Source: Oscillospiraceae bacterium (GTDB taxonomy: Bacteria; Bacillota; Clostridia; Oscillospirales; Oscillospiraceae). Taken from it: a stretch of 63,452 nt of DNA. The position numbers and the translations under genes are program-made. The stretch covers positions 1 to 63,452 of the forward strand of contig JAGBEA010000049.1 of NCBI GenBank assembly GCA_017937195.1. The letters are read 5' to 3'. How positions within the stretch are numbered: the first letter of the stretch is position 1; each line of letters starts with the position of its first letter. Below are positions 7,017 through 14,335 of the stretch, one piece after another. The notes under the pieces are model-generated. The model was not told the DNA's origin. It did no database searches and saw only the letters and a list, made by a program, of their open reading frames with translations.

Positions 7017-7601
7017 ATGAAACCGGTTTTTCTCTATGGGACATGCGGTCAGTACCGCAACTACATCGCCGCCATCGAAAGCTGCGGCGGGCAGGTGCTG
7101 CTCTCCCGTGAGCTGTACCGTGCCTTCGAGTGCGGCGCGCTGCTGCTGCCCGGCGGCGGCGACATTGACGGCGACATCCCCCAGCGGGAGCGGTCGCTGA
7201 TCCGCTCATTTGTGGCAAGCGGACGCCCCGTGCTGGGCATCTGCCGCGGTATGCAGGCCATCAATGTCTATTTCGGCGGCACGCTCTGCCGCTATATGGA
7301 CGGGCACCAAGCGCCGCAGGGGGACATCGTCCACCCCACCCACGCCTCCGGTCTGCTGCGCCGGCTGCTGGGCAGTGCGCCCACCGTCAACAGCAACCAC
7401 CATCAGGCGGTGGTACGGGTGGGGCACGGGCTGCGGGTGGTGCAGCGTGCGGCGGACGGCACGGTGGAGGCGCTGTGCCACAATACACTGCCTATCTGGG
7501 GCGTGCAGTGGCATCCGGAGCGGCAATGCGGTGCGCTGCGGCGGAGAGATGCCGTAGACGCCGCCCCCATTTTCCATCATTTCCTCGCGCAGATCAAATA
7601 G
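7017..7601 (+). CDS. gamma-glutamyl hydrolase family (class I amidotransferase-like) protein
   Basis: 194 residues, shorter than the usual 230-250 for PuuD-type enzymes. It shows the nucleophile elbow GICRGMQ (catalytic Cys near residue 76), LLPGGGDIDGD near residue 45, the NSNHHQ stretch and the QWHPE motif with the catalytic His and Glu near residue 165. The family cleaves gamma-glutamyl bonds, for example in gamma-glutamyl-GABA. It stands alone between tRNA genes, with ribosome-site purines (GAGGAAAAGGGGG) ahead of the ATG. The substrate is inferred from the family only. Confidence 0.85.
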   Translation: MKPVFLYGTCGQYRNYIAAIESCGGQVLLSRELYRAFECGALLLPGGGDIDGDIPQRERSLIRSFVASGRPVLGICRGMQAINVYFGGTLCRYMDGHQAPQGDIVHPTHASGLLRRLLGSAPTVNSNHHQAVVRVGHGLRVVQRAADGTVEALCHNTLPIWGVQWHPERQCGALRRRDAVDAAPIFHHFLAQIK

Positions 7602-7634
7602 CGGGAAAAATCTCGGCAGAAAATAATTTTCTTC

Positions 7635-7663
7635 TTGACATAGGGAAGGTGGTATGCTATCAT
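7635..7663 (+). promoter_or_regulatory. promoter of the Gly-Arg-His-Gln-Lys tRNA cluster
   Basis: TTGACA (7635-7640), 17 bases, TATCAT (7658-7663), about 30 bases before tRNA-Gly. Confidence 0.8.
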
Positions 7664-7695
7664 AACAAAGCTGACGATTTCCACGGAGGGCGCAT

Positions 7696-7770
7696 GCGGG
7701 TGTAGCACAATGGCTAGGGCACCAGCCTTCCAAGCTGGGGATGCGGGTTCGATTCCCGTCACCCGCTCCA
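7696..7770 (+). tRNA. tRNA-Gly(TCC)
   Basis: Acceptor GCGGGTG pairs with CACCCGC; anticodon TCC in a standard arm; CCA encoded. First of five tRNAs in this run. Confidence 0.95.
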
Positions 7771-7780
7771 CTTTTTCTAT

Positions 7781-7857
<77 letters not shown>

Positions 7858-7910
7858 CTTTTCTTCTGGAGCATCGGAATCGCAGCAGCTTCCCGTGCGG
7901 ATGTATATGT

Positions 7911-7988
<78 letters not shown>

Positions 7989-7994
7989 CACGAA

Positions 7995-8036
7995 GAACAG
8001 GGATTGGGAGAGATCCCAGTCCCTGTTTCATTTTTC
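7995..8036 (+). terminator. terminator after tRNA-His
   Basis: A stem AACAGGGA/TCCCTGTT with an inner TGGGA/TCCCA pairing and a following T-run. The tRNA-Gln that follows may therefore depend on read-through. Confidence 0.65.
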
Positions 8037-8041
8037 CACAC

Positions 8042-8116
8042 AGGGGTGTCGCCAAGTGGTAAGGCAAGGGACTTTGACTCCCTCATCCGCTGGTTCGAGT
8101 CCAGCCATCCCTGCCA
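8042..8116 (+). tRNA. tRNA-Gln(TTG)
   Basis: Acceptor AGGGGTG with CATCCCT, anticodon loop CTTTGAC giving TTG, CCA encoded. Confidence 0.93.
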
Positions 8117-8148
8117 GCTTACAACGGATGGCAACATCCTTTATATAC

Positions 8149-8224
8149 GCTTCGTTAGCTCAGTAGGTAGAGCACCTGCCTTTTAAGCAGGGTGTCCGGG
8201 GTTCGAATCCCCGACGAGGCACCA
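8149..8224 (+). tRNA. tRNA-Lys(TTT)
   Basis: Acceptor GCTTCGT with ACGAGGC, anticodon TTT, discriminator A and encoded CCA. Its last 21 bases recur exactly at 8370-8390 and its last 18 (minus the final A) at 9472-9489, on both sides of the hydrolase gene. Confidence 0.95.
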
Positions 8225-8225
8225 A

Positions 8226-8432
8226 AAAGACCGACCCTTTGGGTCGGTCTTTTTGTGTGCCGAGGAGGGGATTCGAAGTTAAATCGCGATATGTCGGTGG
8301 CATATCGCAGCCGCCAGCACGAATGTTGGCGGCATCCTCTATTTTCGCCCAACGGGGCGAAAATGCAAACGAATCCCCGACGAGGCACCATATTAGCACG
8401 ATGGTTTTGATACAAAACCACCGTGCTTTTTC
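8226..8432 (+). repeat. tRNA-tail repeat unit U4 beside tRNA-Lys
   Basis: Terminator hairpin GACCGACCC/GGGTCGGTC with T-run (8226-8255); an imperfect inverted tRNA-Lys tail (8257-8277); three hairpins (8286-8308, 8310-8333, 8341-8363); a perfect 21-bp direct copy of the tail (8370-8390); and a second terminator-like hairpin (8395-8432). The first hairpin shares a CGGTGG loop with U1, while its stem has entirely different but still pairing bases. Confidence 0.78.
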
Positions 8433-8440
8433 TATATTGG

Positions 8441-8469
8441 TTGATGTTTACACCGCAATTTGATACAAT
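8441..8469 (+). promoter_or_regulatory. promoter of the alpha/beta hydrolase gene
   Basis: TTGATG (8441-8446), 17 bases, TACAAT (8464-8469), placed between repeat unit U4 and the gene. Confidence 0.65.
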
Positions 8470-8509
8470 CTATTCGGGAAACTTGAATTTGTAATGGAGG
8501 TGAAAGAGC

Positions 8510-9253
8510 GTGCATTATGTTGAATACGGTAAAGAAAACAACAACACAATCCTTCTTTTGCATGGAGGCGGATTATCGTGGTGGAATTATGAAGACGTAG
8601 CAAAATCACTTCAAAAAGATTATCATATAATCCTGCCTATACTGGATGGTCACGCAGAAAGTGATAAATCTTTTACAACCATAGAAGATAATGCTGCTGA
8701 AATCATCGCTTTTATTGATGCACATTTTGGAGGTTCTGTTTTTTTAATTGGTGGTTTATCCTTGGGTGGGCAGATTTTACTGGAGATTTTGTCGCAACGC
8801 AACGATGTTTGTAATTATGCCATCATTGAAAGTGCACTGGTTATACCCTCAAAACTAACACATTCTATGATTAAGCCTGCATTTGAAAGTAGTTTTGGGT
8901 TAATACAGTACAAATGGTTTTCTAAATTACAATTCAAGTCACTTAAAATAAAATCCGATTTATTTGACTATTATTTTAGAGATACTTGTGCCATATCTAA
9001 GAAAGATATGATTGCTTTTTTACAGGCAAATTCGTTATATTCCTTAAAGGAATCCATAAAGAACTGTAGCGCAAAGGTTCATATATTTGTTGGCGGAAAA
9101 GAAAATAAAGCAATGCAAAAATCTGCTAGAATAATTCATCAAGCATTGCAAGAGAGTGTACTGCAAGTTCTTCCCAATTTATATCACGGCGAGTTTTCCA
9201 TAAACCATGGCAATGATTATTCAAATAAAATCAGAGAGATAACTGCAGAATAA
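8510..9253 (+). CDS. alpha/beta hydrolase, AT-rich cassette gene
   Basis: 247 residues of alpha/beta-hydrolase fold. HGGGLSW near residue 18 forms the oxyanion region; GLSLGG near residue 86 is the nucleophile elbow with the catalytic Ser; a late His is visible in YHGEFS near residue 227. There is no signal peptide, so it acts in the cytoplasm; the substrate is unknown. The start is the GTG at 8510, nine bases after GGAGGT. Its base composition (about one-third GC) differs sharply from the surrounding genes. It has its own promoter, runs in the direction of tRNA-Lys and is bracketed by two copies of that tRNA's tail. Confidence 0.82.
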   Translation: MHYVEYGKENNNTILLLHGGGLSWWNYEDVAKSLQKDYHIILPILDGHAESDKSFTTIEDNAAEIIAFIDAHFGGSVFLIGGLSLGGQILLEILSQRNDVCNYAIIESALVIPSKLTHSMIKPAFESSFGLIQYKWFSKLQFKSLKIKSDLFDYYFRDTCAISKKDMIAFLQANSLYSLKESIKNCSAKVHIFVGGKENKAMQKSARIIHQALQESVLQVLPNLYHGEFSINHGNDYSNKIREITAE

Positions 9254-9284
9254 TATATTCCAATTTGATAAACTGATCAGCATA

Positions 9285-9364
9285 GTTTCAGTCCCGAAAG
9301 AGAGTTTCACTTCCCGTTTAATAGTTTCATTTTTTGAGTGAAACCAAATGAAACTATTTGAAAC
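9285..9364. repeat. GTTTCA/TGAAAC iteron-like array with 13-bp palindrome
   Basis: GTTTCA occurs at 9285, 9304 and 9324 (about 20-bp spacing) and its complement TGAAAC at 9339, 9349 and 9359 (10-bp spacing). Within it, AATAGTTTCATTT (9320-9332) pairs perfectly with 9346-9358. It follows the hydrolase gene and precedes repeat unit U5. Helical spacing suggests protein binding. Confidence 0.6.
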
Positions 9365-9390
9365 CGTATCATTATTATCAATACAATTCA

Positions 9391-9489
9391 AAAAAGTCGT
9401 TCCACCATTTGGTGGGGCGACTTTTTTGCTCTTTTGCCCGCGGGGAGTCGAAGTTTATGCCCTTCAGGGTAAATCCCCGACGAGGCACC
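9391..9489 (+). repeat. tRNA-tail repeat unit U5 after the hydrolase cassette
   Basis: Terminator hairpin AAAAAGTCG..CCACC/GGTGG..CGACTTTTT (9391-9427), a short inverted tail (9436-9453), the same TTTATGCCCTTCAGGGTAAA core as U2 and U3, and an 18-bp direct copy of the tRNA-Lys tail (9472-9489). The second terminator hairpin is missing. The core is that of the tRNA-Ser units but the tail is that of tRNA-Lys, so core and tail assort independently. Confidence 0.78.
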
Positions 9490-9516
9490 GTTATTATACA
9501 TACAGCTTCTTAACGG

Positions 9517-9545
9517 TTGCCATACAGCAAAACTTCTGCTATACT
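9517..9545 (+). promoter_or_regulatory. promoter of the AGCS symporter
   Basis: TTGCCA (9517-9522), 17 bases, TATACT (9540-9545), about 35 bases before the start codon. Confidence 0.7.
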
Positions 9546-9579
9546 GATTTTGTTATATTTATACGGAAAGAGATGAAAA

Positions 9580-11001
9580 ATGATGAATCCTATTCTCACG
9601 GCGATCAACCATATCGTCAACACTATCAGCGGATTTCTGTATGATCCGTGGGTACCCGTCCTCCTGCTGGCCGCAGGTCTGTACTTCACCGTCCGCACGG
9701 GGCTGATCCAGTTCCGGCTGTTCGGTGAATCCATCCGCGTTGTCACCGAGAAGCCTGCCGAAAAGGGCAGCATCTCCTCCTTCGGCGCGCTGATGGTCTC
9801 CACCGCTTCCCGCGTGGGCACCGGCAACATCGTGGGCGTGTCCACCGCCATCTGTGTGGGCGGCTACGGCGCCGTGTTCTGGATGTGGGTCACCGCTATT
9901 CTGGGCGGCGCCTCCGCTTTCATCGAGTCCACGCTGGCACAGATCTACAAAAAGCGGGATAAGGACGGCACCAGCTACGGCGGTCCTTCCTACTACATCG
10001 AAACCGCACTGAAGCAGCGCTGGCTGGGCATCATCTTCGCGGTGGTGCTGATCTGCACCTACGCCATCGGCTACAATCTGCTGGCGTCCTACAACCTGCA
10101 GTCCGCCTTCTCCGGCTTCAGCTTTTACGGCAAGAGCACTCCTCTGATGATCGGCGCGATTTTGGCTGTGCTGTTCGCCGTGTGCATTCTGGGCGGCGCC
10201 AAGCGGCTGACCAACATCACCGGCGTACTGGTACCGGTGATGGGCGTGATCTACATTCTGGTGGCACTGGCGGTCATCGTCATCAACATCAAGCTGATCC
10301 CCTCCGTATTCGGCGAGATCTTCGCCGGTGCCTTCGATTTTAAGGCCATTTTCGGCGGTTTTGCCGGCAGTGCTATGATGCAGGGCATCAAGCGCGGCCT
10401 GTACTCCAACGAAGCCGGTATGGGCTCGGCACCCAACGCCGCCGCCACTGCCGATGTATCCCATCCTGCCAAGCAGGGTCTGGTGCAGATGCTGTCGGTG
10501 TTCATCGACACGCTGCTGATCTGCTCCGCCACGGCGCTGATGTGTCTGTCCAGCGGCCTTGTTCCCACCGAGGAACTGCAGGGCGCACCCTATGTGCAGC
10601 AGTCTATGGCTATGACGCTGGGCAGCTTCGGTCCCATCTTCATCGCCGTTTCCATGAGTCTGTTCGCTTTCACCACGCTGATCGGCAACTACTATTACTG
10701 CGAGGGCTGCATTAAGTATATTCTCAAGCGCAGCCCCTCCAAGGCCTTTATGACCGTGTTCCGCCTCATTGCAACCGCCATCGTGTTTGTGGGCGCGCTG
10801 GTCAGCGCAGGTCTTGCGTGGGACACCGCCGATCTGTTCCAGGCCATCATGGTGGTCATCAACATCCCCGTGATCGTCATTCTGGGCAAGCCGGCACTGG
10901 ATGCGCTGAAGGACTATATGCGCCAGCGCAAGGCGGGCAAGGATCCCGTATTCCGCGCCGCCGACATCGGCTTGAAGGACAAGACCGATTTCTGGAACTG
11001 A
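9580..11001 (+). CDS. amino acid carrier protein, AGCS family (sodium/alanine symporter)
   Basis: 473 residues with about 11 transmembrane helices, the family's standard size. The opening (WVPVLLLAAGLYFTVRTGLIQ), the conserved ASRVGTGNIVGVSTAI, the GGPSYYIE motif and GLYSNEAGMGSAPNAAA all match AGCS proteins, which import alanine or glycine with sodium or protons. Two tandem ATGs (9580, 9583) can serve as start. It has its own promoter and a strong terminator, so it is a single-gene unit. Downstream genes are the AT-rich island and are not part of it. Confidence 0.93.
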   Translation: MMNPILTAINHIVNTISGFLYDPWVPVLLLAAGLYFTVRTGLIQFRLFGESIRVVTEKPAEKGSISSFGALMVSTASRVGTGNIVGVSTAICVGGYGAVFWMWVTAILGGASAFIESTLAQIYKKRDKDGTSYGGPSYYIETALKQRWLGIIFAVVLICTYAIGYNLLASYNLQSAFSGFSFYGKSTPLMIGAILAVLFAVCILGGAKRLTNITGVLVPVMGVIYILVALAVIVINIKLIPSVFGEIFAGAFDFKAIFGGFAGSAMMQGIKRGLYSNEAGMGSAPNAAATADVSHPAKQGLVQMLSVFIDTLLICSATALMCLSSGLVPTEELQGAPYVQQSMAMTLGSFGPIFIAVSMSLFAFTTLIGNYYYCEGCIKYILKRSPSKAFMTVFRLIATAIVFVGALVSAGLAWDTADLFQAIMVVINIPVIVILGKPALDALKDYMRQRKAGKDPVFRAADIGLKDKTDFWN

Positions 11002-11008
11002 GTTTCGC

Positions 11009-11045
11009 GCAAAAAAAGCACTCCCCGAGAGGGAGTGCTTTTTTA
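11009..11045. terminator. bidirectional terminator after the symporter
   Basis: AAAAAAAGCACTCCC/GGGAGTGCTTTTTT stem with A and T flanks. It serves the symporter and also lies at the 3' end of the converging XRE gene. Confidence 0.9.
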
Positions 11046-11354
11046 TGCTTGCATATCACGGATCACCTGCAAAATATGCTCCGCTTTGGAGGGCGGCAGC
11101 TTACCTAACTCAGCAAGGATTTCCTGCATTTTTGTAGGCGAGGTCATATCGACATCAAAGAAATCTTTTGGTGTAATCCTCAAATACTCACAGATATAGA
11201 AAAAACCGGTCATAGATGGCATCGTGCGCCGGTTTTCAATTTTATTGATGTAGCTTTCGCTTTGTCCCAAGGACAAACTCATATCCCGCGCAGACACGCC
11301 TTTTTCCATTCTCAGCTGCGTCAGACGATCGGAAAACCACTGCATATAATCCAT
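11043..11354 (-). CDS. XRE-family helix-turn-helix regulator
   Basis: 103 residues. The helix-turn-helix covers about residues 10-65: RLTQLRMEKGVSARDMSLSLGQSESYINKIENRRTMPSM, then FFYICEYLRITPKDFFD, as in small Cro/C1 repressors. The tail (about 70-103) is a short helical region. It faces the island genes at 11553 onward from a shared intergenic region, so control of those genes or of itself is plausible. The ribosome site (GGGGCGGT) is weak. Confidence 0.85.
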   Translation of the reverse strand: MDYMQWFSDRLTQLRMEKGVSARDMSLSLGQSESYINKIENRRTMPSMTGFFYICEYLRITPKDFFDVDMTSPTKMQEILAELGKLPPSKAEHILQVIRDMQA

Positions 11355-11441
11355 ATGAATACCGCCCCATCGAAGAATTTGTGTAAATATATTATAAAGC
11401 CCCCTCTTCCTATAAATGGAGAATATATGTCCCTATTTTTG

Positions 11442-11470
11442 TTGACATAGATATTTTAAGGATGTATAAT
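11442..11470 (+). promoter_or_regulatory. strong promoter of the island gene at 11553
   Basis: TTGACA (11442-11447), 17 bases, TATAAT (11465-11470): a consensus promoter in very AT-rich sequence, facing away from the XRE gene. Confidence 0.85.
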
Positions 11471-11552
11471 GTGGAAAATAAGGATTACTTTTCCTTATCT
11501 CCAGCACACAAAACGGCATGTTATTCTGAATCTTTACAAAAGGAGAAATGCA

Positions 11553-11855
11553 ATGGATGAGTGTAATACCTTTAAGGGGCGCATTGGATTACCTCTTGAA
11601 GCGATAATAAATCAGCAAGGGCTCTCTAATATTTCCGCAGATGTGATTGAATGCGGCGGATTTGTTCCGGTGATGGCGCTTCTTCTCTGTAATAAATACC
11701 GAAGAACGCCAGACATTATCGCATTTTTGAAGGAGTGCGATAGTGTCTGGGGGCTTTCCTACAATGACATTCCTCTTGATACCGCAAATAAACTCTTTGA
11801 CAAGTTCATAAAACTATTTACAGCAGGAAGCGATATGCAGACAGTGGAGGAATAA
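11553..11855 (+). CDS. small soluble protein of the AT-rich island, unknown
   Basis: 100 residues, no membrane segment or signal peptide, acidic C-terminus. Sequence features include IGLPLEAIINQQGLSNISADVIECGG and LLLCNKYRRTPDIIAFLKECDSV. I do not recognise the family. The start at 11553 is chosen because AAAAGGAG lies seven bases upstream; a longer frame to 11469 overlaps the promoter region. It is the first gene after the consensus promoter and likely an accessory gene. Confidence 0.65.
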   Translation: MDECNTFKGRIGLPLEAIINQQGLSNISADVIECGGFVPVMALLLCNKYRRTPDIIAFLKECDSVWGLSYNDIPLDTANKLFDKFIKLFTAGSDMQTVEE

Positions 11856-11930
11856 CAATTCACCTATCCCTATATGCTTCAAAATTATTGTTAAAAAAAC
11901 GAATCTCAAATATAAACTTCTCATAAACAT

Positions 11931-11962
11931 TGTTGAATGGTGTTAGCAAACGCAATTCAACA
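11931..11962. promoter_or_regulatory. palindromic operator candidate
   Basis: TGTTGAAT and ATTCAACA face each other across 16 bases, 60-90 bases ahead of the gene at 12022. It could be bound by the neighbouring XRE protein; no second copy is visible to support that. Confidence 0.35.
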
Positions 11963-12021
11963 GTATTACAATAATCTAGAGCATTTCCGCCAGAAAATTT
12001 AACATTATATAGGAGGGTACA

Positions 12022-12162
12022 ATGGAGATTTTAGCTTTTATTATTGCAATTGGAGTCGTTATCCTTGGAATTTATTCAATTTTTAACACTGCTGAGAATG
12101 CAGGAATACTCGGAACCATCGTTATAGCAATTGTAGTGCTTCTCATAGTAGCGTTTTTATAA
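12022..12162 (+). CDS. 46-residue membrane peptide
   Basis: A very short gene with an excellent ribosome site (AGGAGG seven bases upstream). It encodes two hydrophobic helices separated by a polar turn, FNTAENAG. Its stop overlaps the start of the next gene as TAATG, so the two are translationally coupled. Function unknown; candidates are a small subunit of a membrane complex or a hydrophobic toxin-like peptide. Confidence 0.65.
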   Translation: MEILAFIIAIGVVILGIYSIFNTAENAGILGTIVIAIVVLLIVAFL

Positions 12163-12533
12163 TGCGAAAAAGTATTACAATTGATAGTTGTCTTTTATTA
12201 GCTTCTTTACTGCTATATCTATTAAATCAATTAGTACTTAAACGAGCAGATGGATCGCTATCTTGGCTGTTTAGGTCTCATTTTAATGATTTACTTGCAC
12301 CGATAGCATTGCTTTCGCTTTGGAATATTATTTTAGTGCATAAAAAAGCGCATAGAATAGAATCGAATAAACAGCTGTTTCAAGTTGGAATATGTTGCTC
12401 AGTGTGTTGGGAATGGTTGGCAATTTATATAAAGCCAACTAGTACTTTTGATGTGCTAGATATATGTGCCTATTTTACAGGAATTGCTATTTATAAAGGT
12501 GTTGTTTTTTTATTAACGACCAAAAATAAATAA
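12162..12533 (+). CDS. small polytopic membrane protein, unknown
   Basis: 123 residues with about four hydrophobic segments. Conserved-looking polar residues lie within them: HFNDLLAP near residue 41, W-E near 84 and DVLDICAYFTG near 99. This ND, E, D-x-x-D layout is seen in a VanZ-like group of small membrane proteins, but I cannot confirm the family. It is coupled to the 46-residue gene by TAATG and ends before a terminator. AT-rich, as is the whole island. Confidence 0.6.
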   Translation: MRKSITIDSCLLLASLLLYLLNQLVLKRADGSLSWLFRSHFNDLLAPIALLSLWNIILVHKKAHRIESNKQLFQVGICCSVCWEWLAIYIKPTSTFDVLDICAYFTGIAIYKGVVFLLTTKNK

Positions 12534-12542
12534 TTATATTAG

Positions 12543-12578
12543 TGAAGCCTTTCTCTTTGGGAGAAAGGCTTCCTTTTT
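12543..12578 (+). terminator. terminator of the island operon
   Basis: GAAGCCTTTCTC/GAGAAAGGCTTC stem followed by T-rich sequence. Confidence 0.8.
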
Positions 12579-12579
12579 G

Positions 12580-12850
12580 ATTTTGAAATCTCTGCGCTTA
12601 TTTGGATTGTTGGTAGCTTTTTGTCCATTGTTGGTGTAGAAAGGTATAGATTTGTAGATTGTCGATATAGCTGCGAATATCGCTTTCTGTTGCATTGTCA
12701 ACAGTCCTAGTGTCAAACTATTCCTGACACCATTTCTCGAAGATCCGCAGCATCTATTCGTAGCTTTGGTCGCAGTCTCTTACTTCGGCAGCAGTACATG
12801 CACTCGTCGATGTAGAAATCGAAGTCTTTCACTATCCTCTTTTTTTGCAT
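12580..12850 (-). pseudogene. remnant of a tyrosine recombinase (integrase)
   Basis: Read on the minus strand from an ATG at 12850, KDFDFYIDECMYCCRSK begins like the SAM-like N-terminal domain of XerC/D-type integrases common in Clostridia. After a stop, other frames continue the same domain: RTVDNATESDIRSYI, then FYTNNGQKATNNPNKRRDF. At least two frameshifts or stops interrupt it, and the catalytic domain (R-H-R-H-Y) is absent. It marks the island between the symporter and spo0A as the scar of a mobile element. Confidence 0.7.
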
Positions 12851-12853
12851 AAA

Positions 12854-12899
12854 AAACGCTCTCTTTCTATTGGTTTTACCCAATAAATTGAGAGCGTTT
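12854..12899. repeat. 10-bp inverted repeat at the integrase remnant
   Basis: AAACGCTCTC (12854-12863) is inverted at 12890-12899, with an inner ATTGG/CCAAT pair. It could be a terminator for sequence on either strand or a decayed end of the element that carried the recombinase. Confidence 0.45.
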
Positions 12900-13021
12900 A
12901 TTGCGTTGAACAGAAAAATTGGTTGGGTTAAAAGGTGGTAATTTGCCTGTGTTTTTTGCTGTTCATAGGGTTAGCGTCCAACACTCCAAATCCCGCAATC
13001 CCTTTTCCCACAAGGATTTCC

Positions 13022-13786
13022 TCACGCCTGTTTGCGCCGCAGCTGCAGCTGCAGGCGGTCTGCGATGAGTGCGATGAACTCACTGTTGGTGGGCTTGCCC
13101 TTGGCGGAGTTGACCGTATAGCCGAAGTACTTCTGCAGCGTTTCCAGATCGCCCCGATCCCAAGCCACCTCAATGGCGTGGCGGATGGCGCGCTCCACGC
13201 GGCTGGGTGTGGTCTGGAATGCCTTGGCTACCTCCGGATACAGCACCTTGGTGACGGCGTTGATCACATCCATATCGTTCACGGCGATGACGATGGCCTC
13301 GCGCAGGTACTGATAGCCCTTGATATGGGCAGGGACGCCGATCTCGTGGATGATGGCGGTGACCATTCCCTCCAGCGCCGGAGCGTGAGGTTCTTCACGC
13401 ACCTCCTCCTGAGGGCGGACGGCGCCGCGCATATGCTCCAGCAGCGAGACCTCCGACACCGGCTTGGGTAAAAAGAAGTAGGCGCCCAGCTCCATGGCGC
13501 GGCTGACGGTCTGCGGATTGCAGAAGGACGCCGTGACGATCACCTTGGGCGCATCCTCGCCCATTTCGCGCAGCTGCTGCAGCACGCCGAAGCCGTCCAT
13601 CCCCGGCAGCACCACATCCATAATCAGAAGCTGCGGACGGTGCTGCTCCACCAGCGAGAGGATCTGCGCACCGTCACCCGTGCTGCCCACCACCGAAAAT
13701 TCACCCGTGTTCTCTATTGTCTGCTCCAGCAAAATGCGGAATTCTTCACCGGCATCTGCCAGCAATACCTTTACTTCATTTTCCAT
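13022..13786 (-). CDS. spo0A: Spo0A, master regulator of sporulation
   Basis: 254 residues. The N-terminal receiver domain shows the acidic pocket ([10 protein letters not shown]), the phosphorylated Asp in [13 protein letters not shown] near residue 54, and Lys in FLPKP. The C-terminal DNA-binding domain carries [20 protein letters not shown], nearly the Bacillus Spo0A recognition sequence, and [16 protein letters not shown]. The start at 13786 gives the usual N-terminus ([12 protein letters not shown]); a GTG at 13807 is possible. It has a sigma-A-type promoter and upstream 0A-box-like sites. Its usual neighbour spoIVB lies 11 kb away here. Presence of spo0A supports endospore formation. 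Confidence 0.96.
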   Translation of the reverse strand: MENEVKVLLADAGEEFRILLEQTIENTGEFSVVGSTGDGAQILSLVEQHRPQLLIMDVVLPGMDGFGVLQQLREMGEDAPKVIVTASFCNPQTVSRAMELGAYFFLPKPVSEVSLLEHMRGAVRPQEEVREEPHAPALEGMVTAIIHEIGVPAHIKGYQYLREAIVIAVNDMDVINAVTKVLYPEVAKAFQTTPSRVERAIRHAIEVAWDRGDLETLQKYFGYTVNSAKGKPTNSEFIALIADRLQLQLRRKQA

Positions 13787-13869
13787 AAAGTCCCAATCCT
13801 TTTCCACTCATTATTCCCTGCACCGACCCTTAAAAAACACAGATGACCGGCCTCGTCGGTGCTGTATAT

Positions 13870-13898
13870 AATGTAGCACACTTCGCTGAATTTTTCAA
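13870..13898 (-). promoter_or_regulatory. spo0A promoter
   Basis: On the minus strand TTGAAA (13893-13898), 17 bases, TACATT (13870-13875), leaving a leader of about 80 nt. Confidence 0.6.
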
Positions 13899-13926
13899 GG
13901 ACATTTTCATCGTTTTAGCGATATTT

Positions 13927-13981
13927 TATCGACATTTTCTGCACTTTCTGCTTTCGATTGTTTTCGACACGATTCGACAAA
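13927..13981. promoter_or_regulatory. 0A-box-like sites upstream of spo0A
   Basis: The Spo0A box is TTTGTCRAA with core TGTCGAA. On the minus strand TTTGTCGAA (13973-13981) is a perfect match, CGTGTCGAA (13963-13971) follows ten bases away, and ATGTCGATA (13927-13935) is a weaker one. All lie upstream of the -35 box, the position for activation by phosphorylated Spo0A, as in self-amplifying spo0A control. Confidence 0.6.
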
Positions 13982-13999
13982 TTTGGGAAATTATGGCAG

Positions 14000-14212
14000 T
14001 TATCGCACCAGATTCCGACGGTATTCGGCGTTGATCTGCGCCAGCTCCTTTTCCCCCTCGATATAGGGGCGGTAAATCTCCTCCACGCGCCCGCCGCCCA
14101 GATTGCCGCAGCTGCTGCAGCCGTCGCAGGAGTCGCCGCAGGCGGCAAGTCCCCGCCGCACGATCTCCTCCCGCTGGGCGCGGGTGGTATCCTTGATCAA
14201 AATCGATTGCAT
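14000..14212 (-). CDS. small cysteine-rich protein, conserved type, unknown
   Basis: 70 residues. A cluster CGDSCDGCSSCG (about residues 24-35) suggests a bound metal or Fe-S centre, followed by a glycine stretch and a conserved-looking tail YRPYIEGEKELAQINAEYR. Similar short proteins in Clostridia are often mislabelled after purine enzymes. The start at 14212 is set by AGGAGG seven bases upstream. It lies between spo0A's regulatory region and the divergent RNA methylase gene. Confidence 0.75.
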   Translation of the reverse strand: MQSILIKDTTRAQREEIVRRGLAACGDSCDGCSSCGNLGGGRVEEIYRPYIEGEKELAQINAEYRRNLVR

Positions 14213-14273
14213 CCTATCTCCTCCTTTTTCAATTCCTGCCGCAAGGGGCAAAGATCAGTATGCCCCTTTTCGT

Positions 14274-14302
14274 TTGACAGTATCCCCGCGGCATACTATA
14301 AT
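14274..14302 (+). promoter_or_regulatory. promoter of the RNA methyltransferase gene
   Basis: TTGACA (14274-14279), 17 bases, TATAAT (14297-14302), 33 bases before the start codon. Confidence 0.85.
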
Positions 14303-14335
14303 AGCGGCAAGATCATTTTTCCGCAGGAGGCAATT

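Noticed and set aside
12580-12850. Functional integrase
   Set aside because: Several stops and frameshifts and no catalytic domain.
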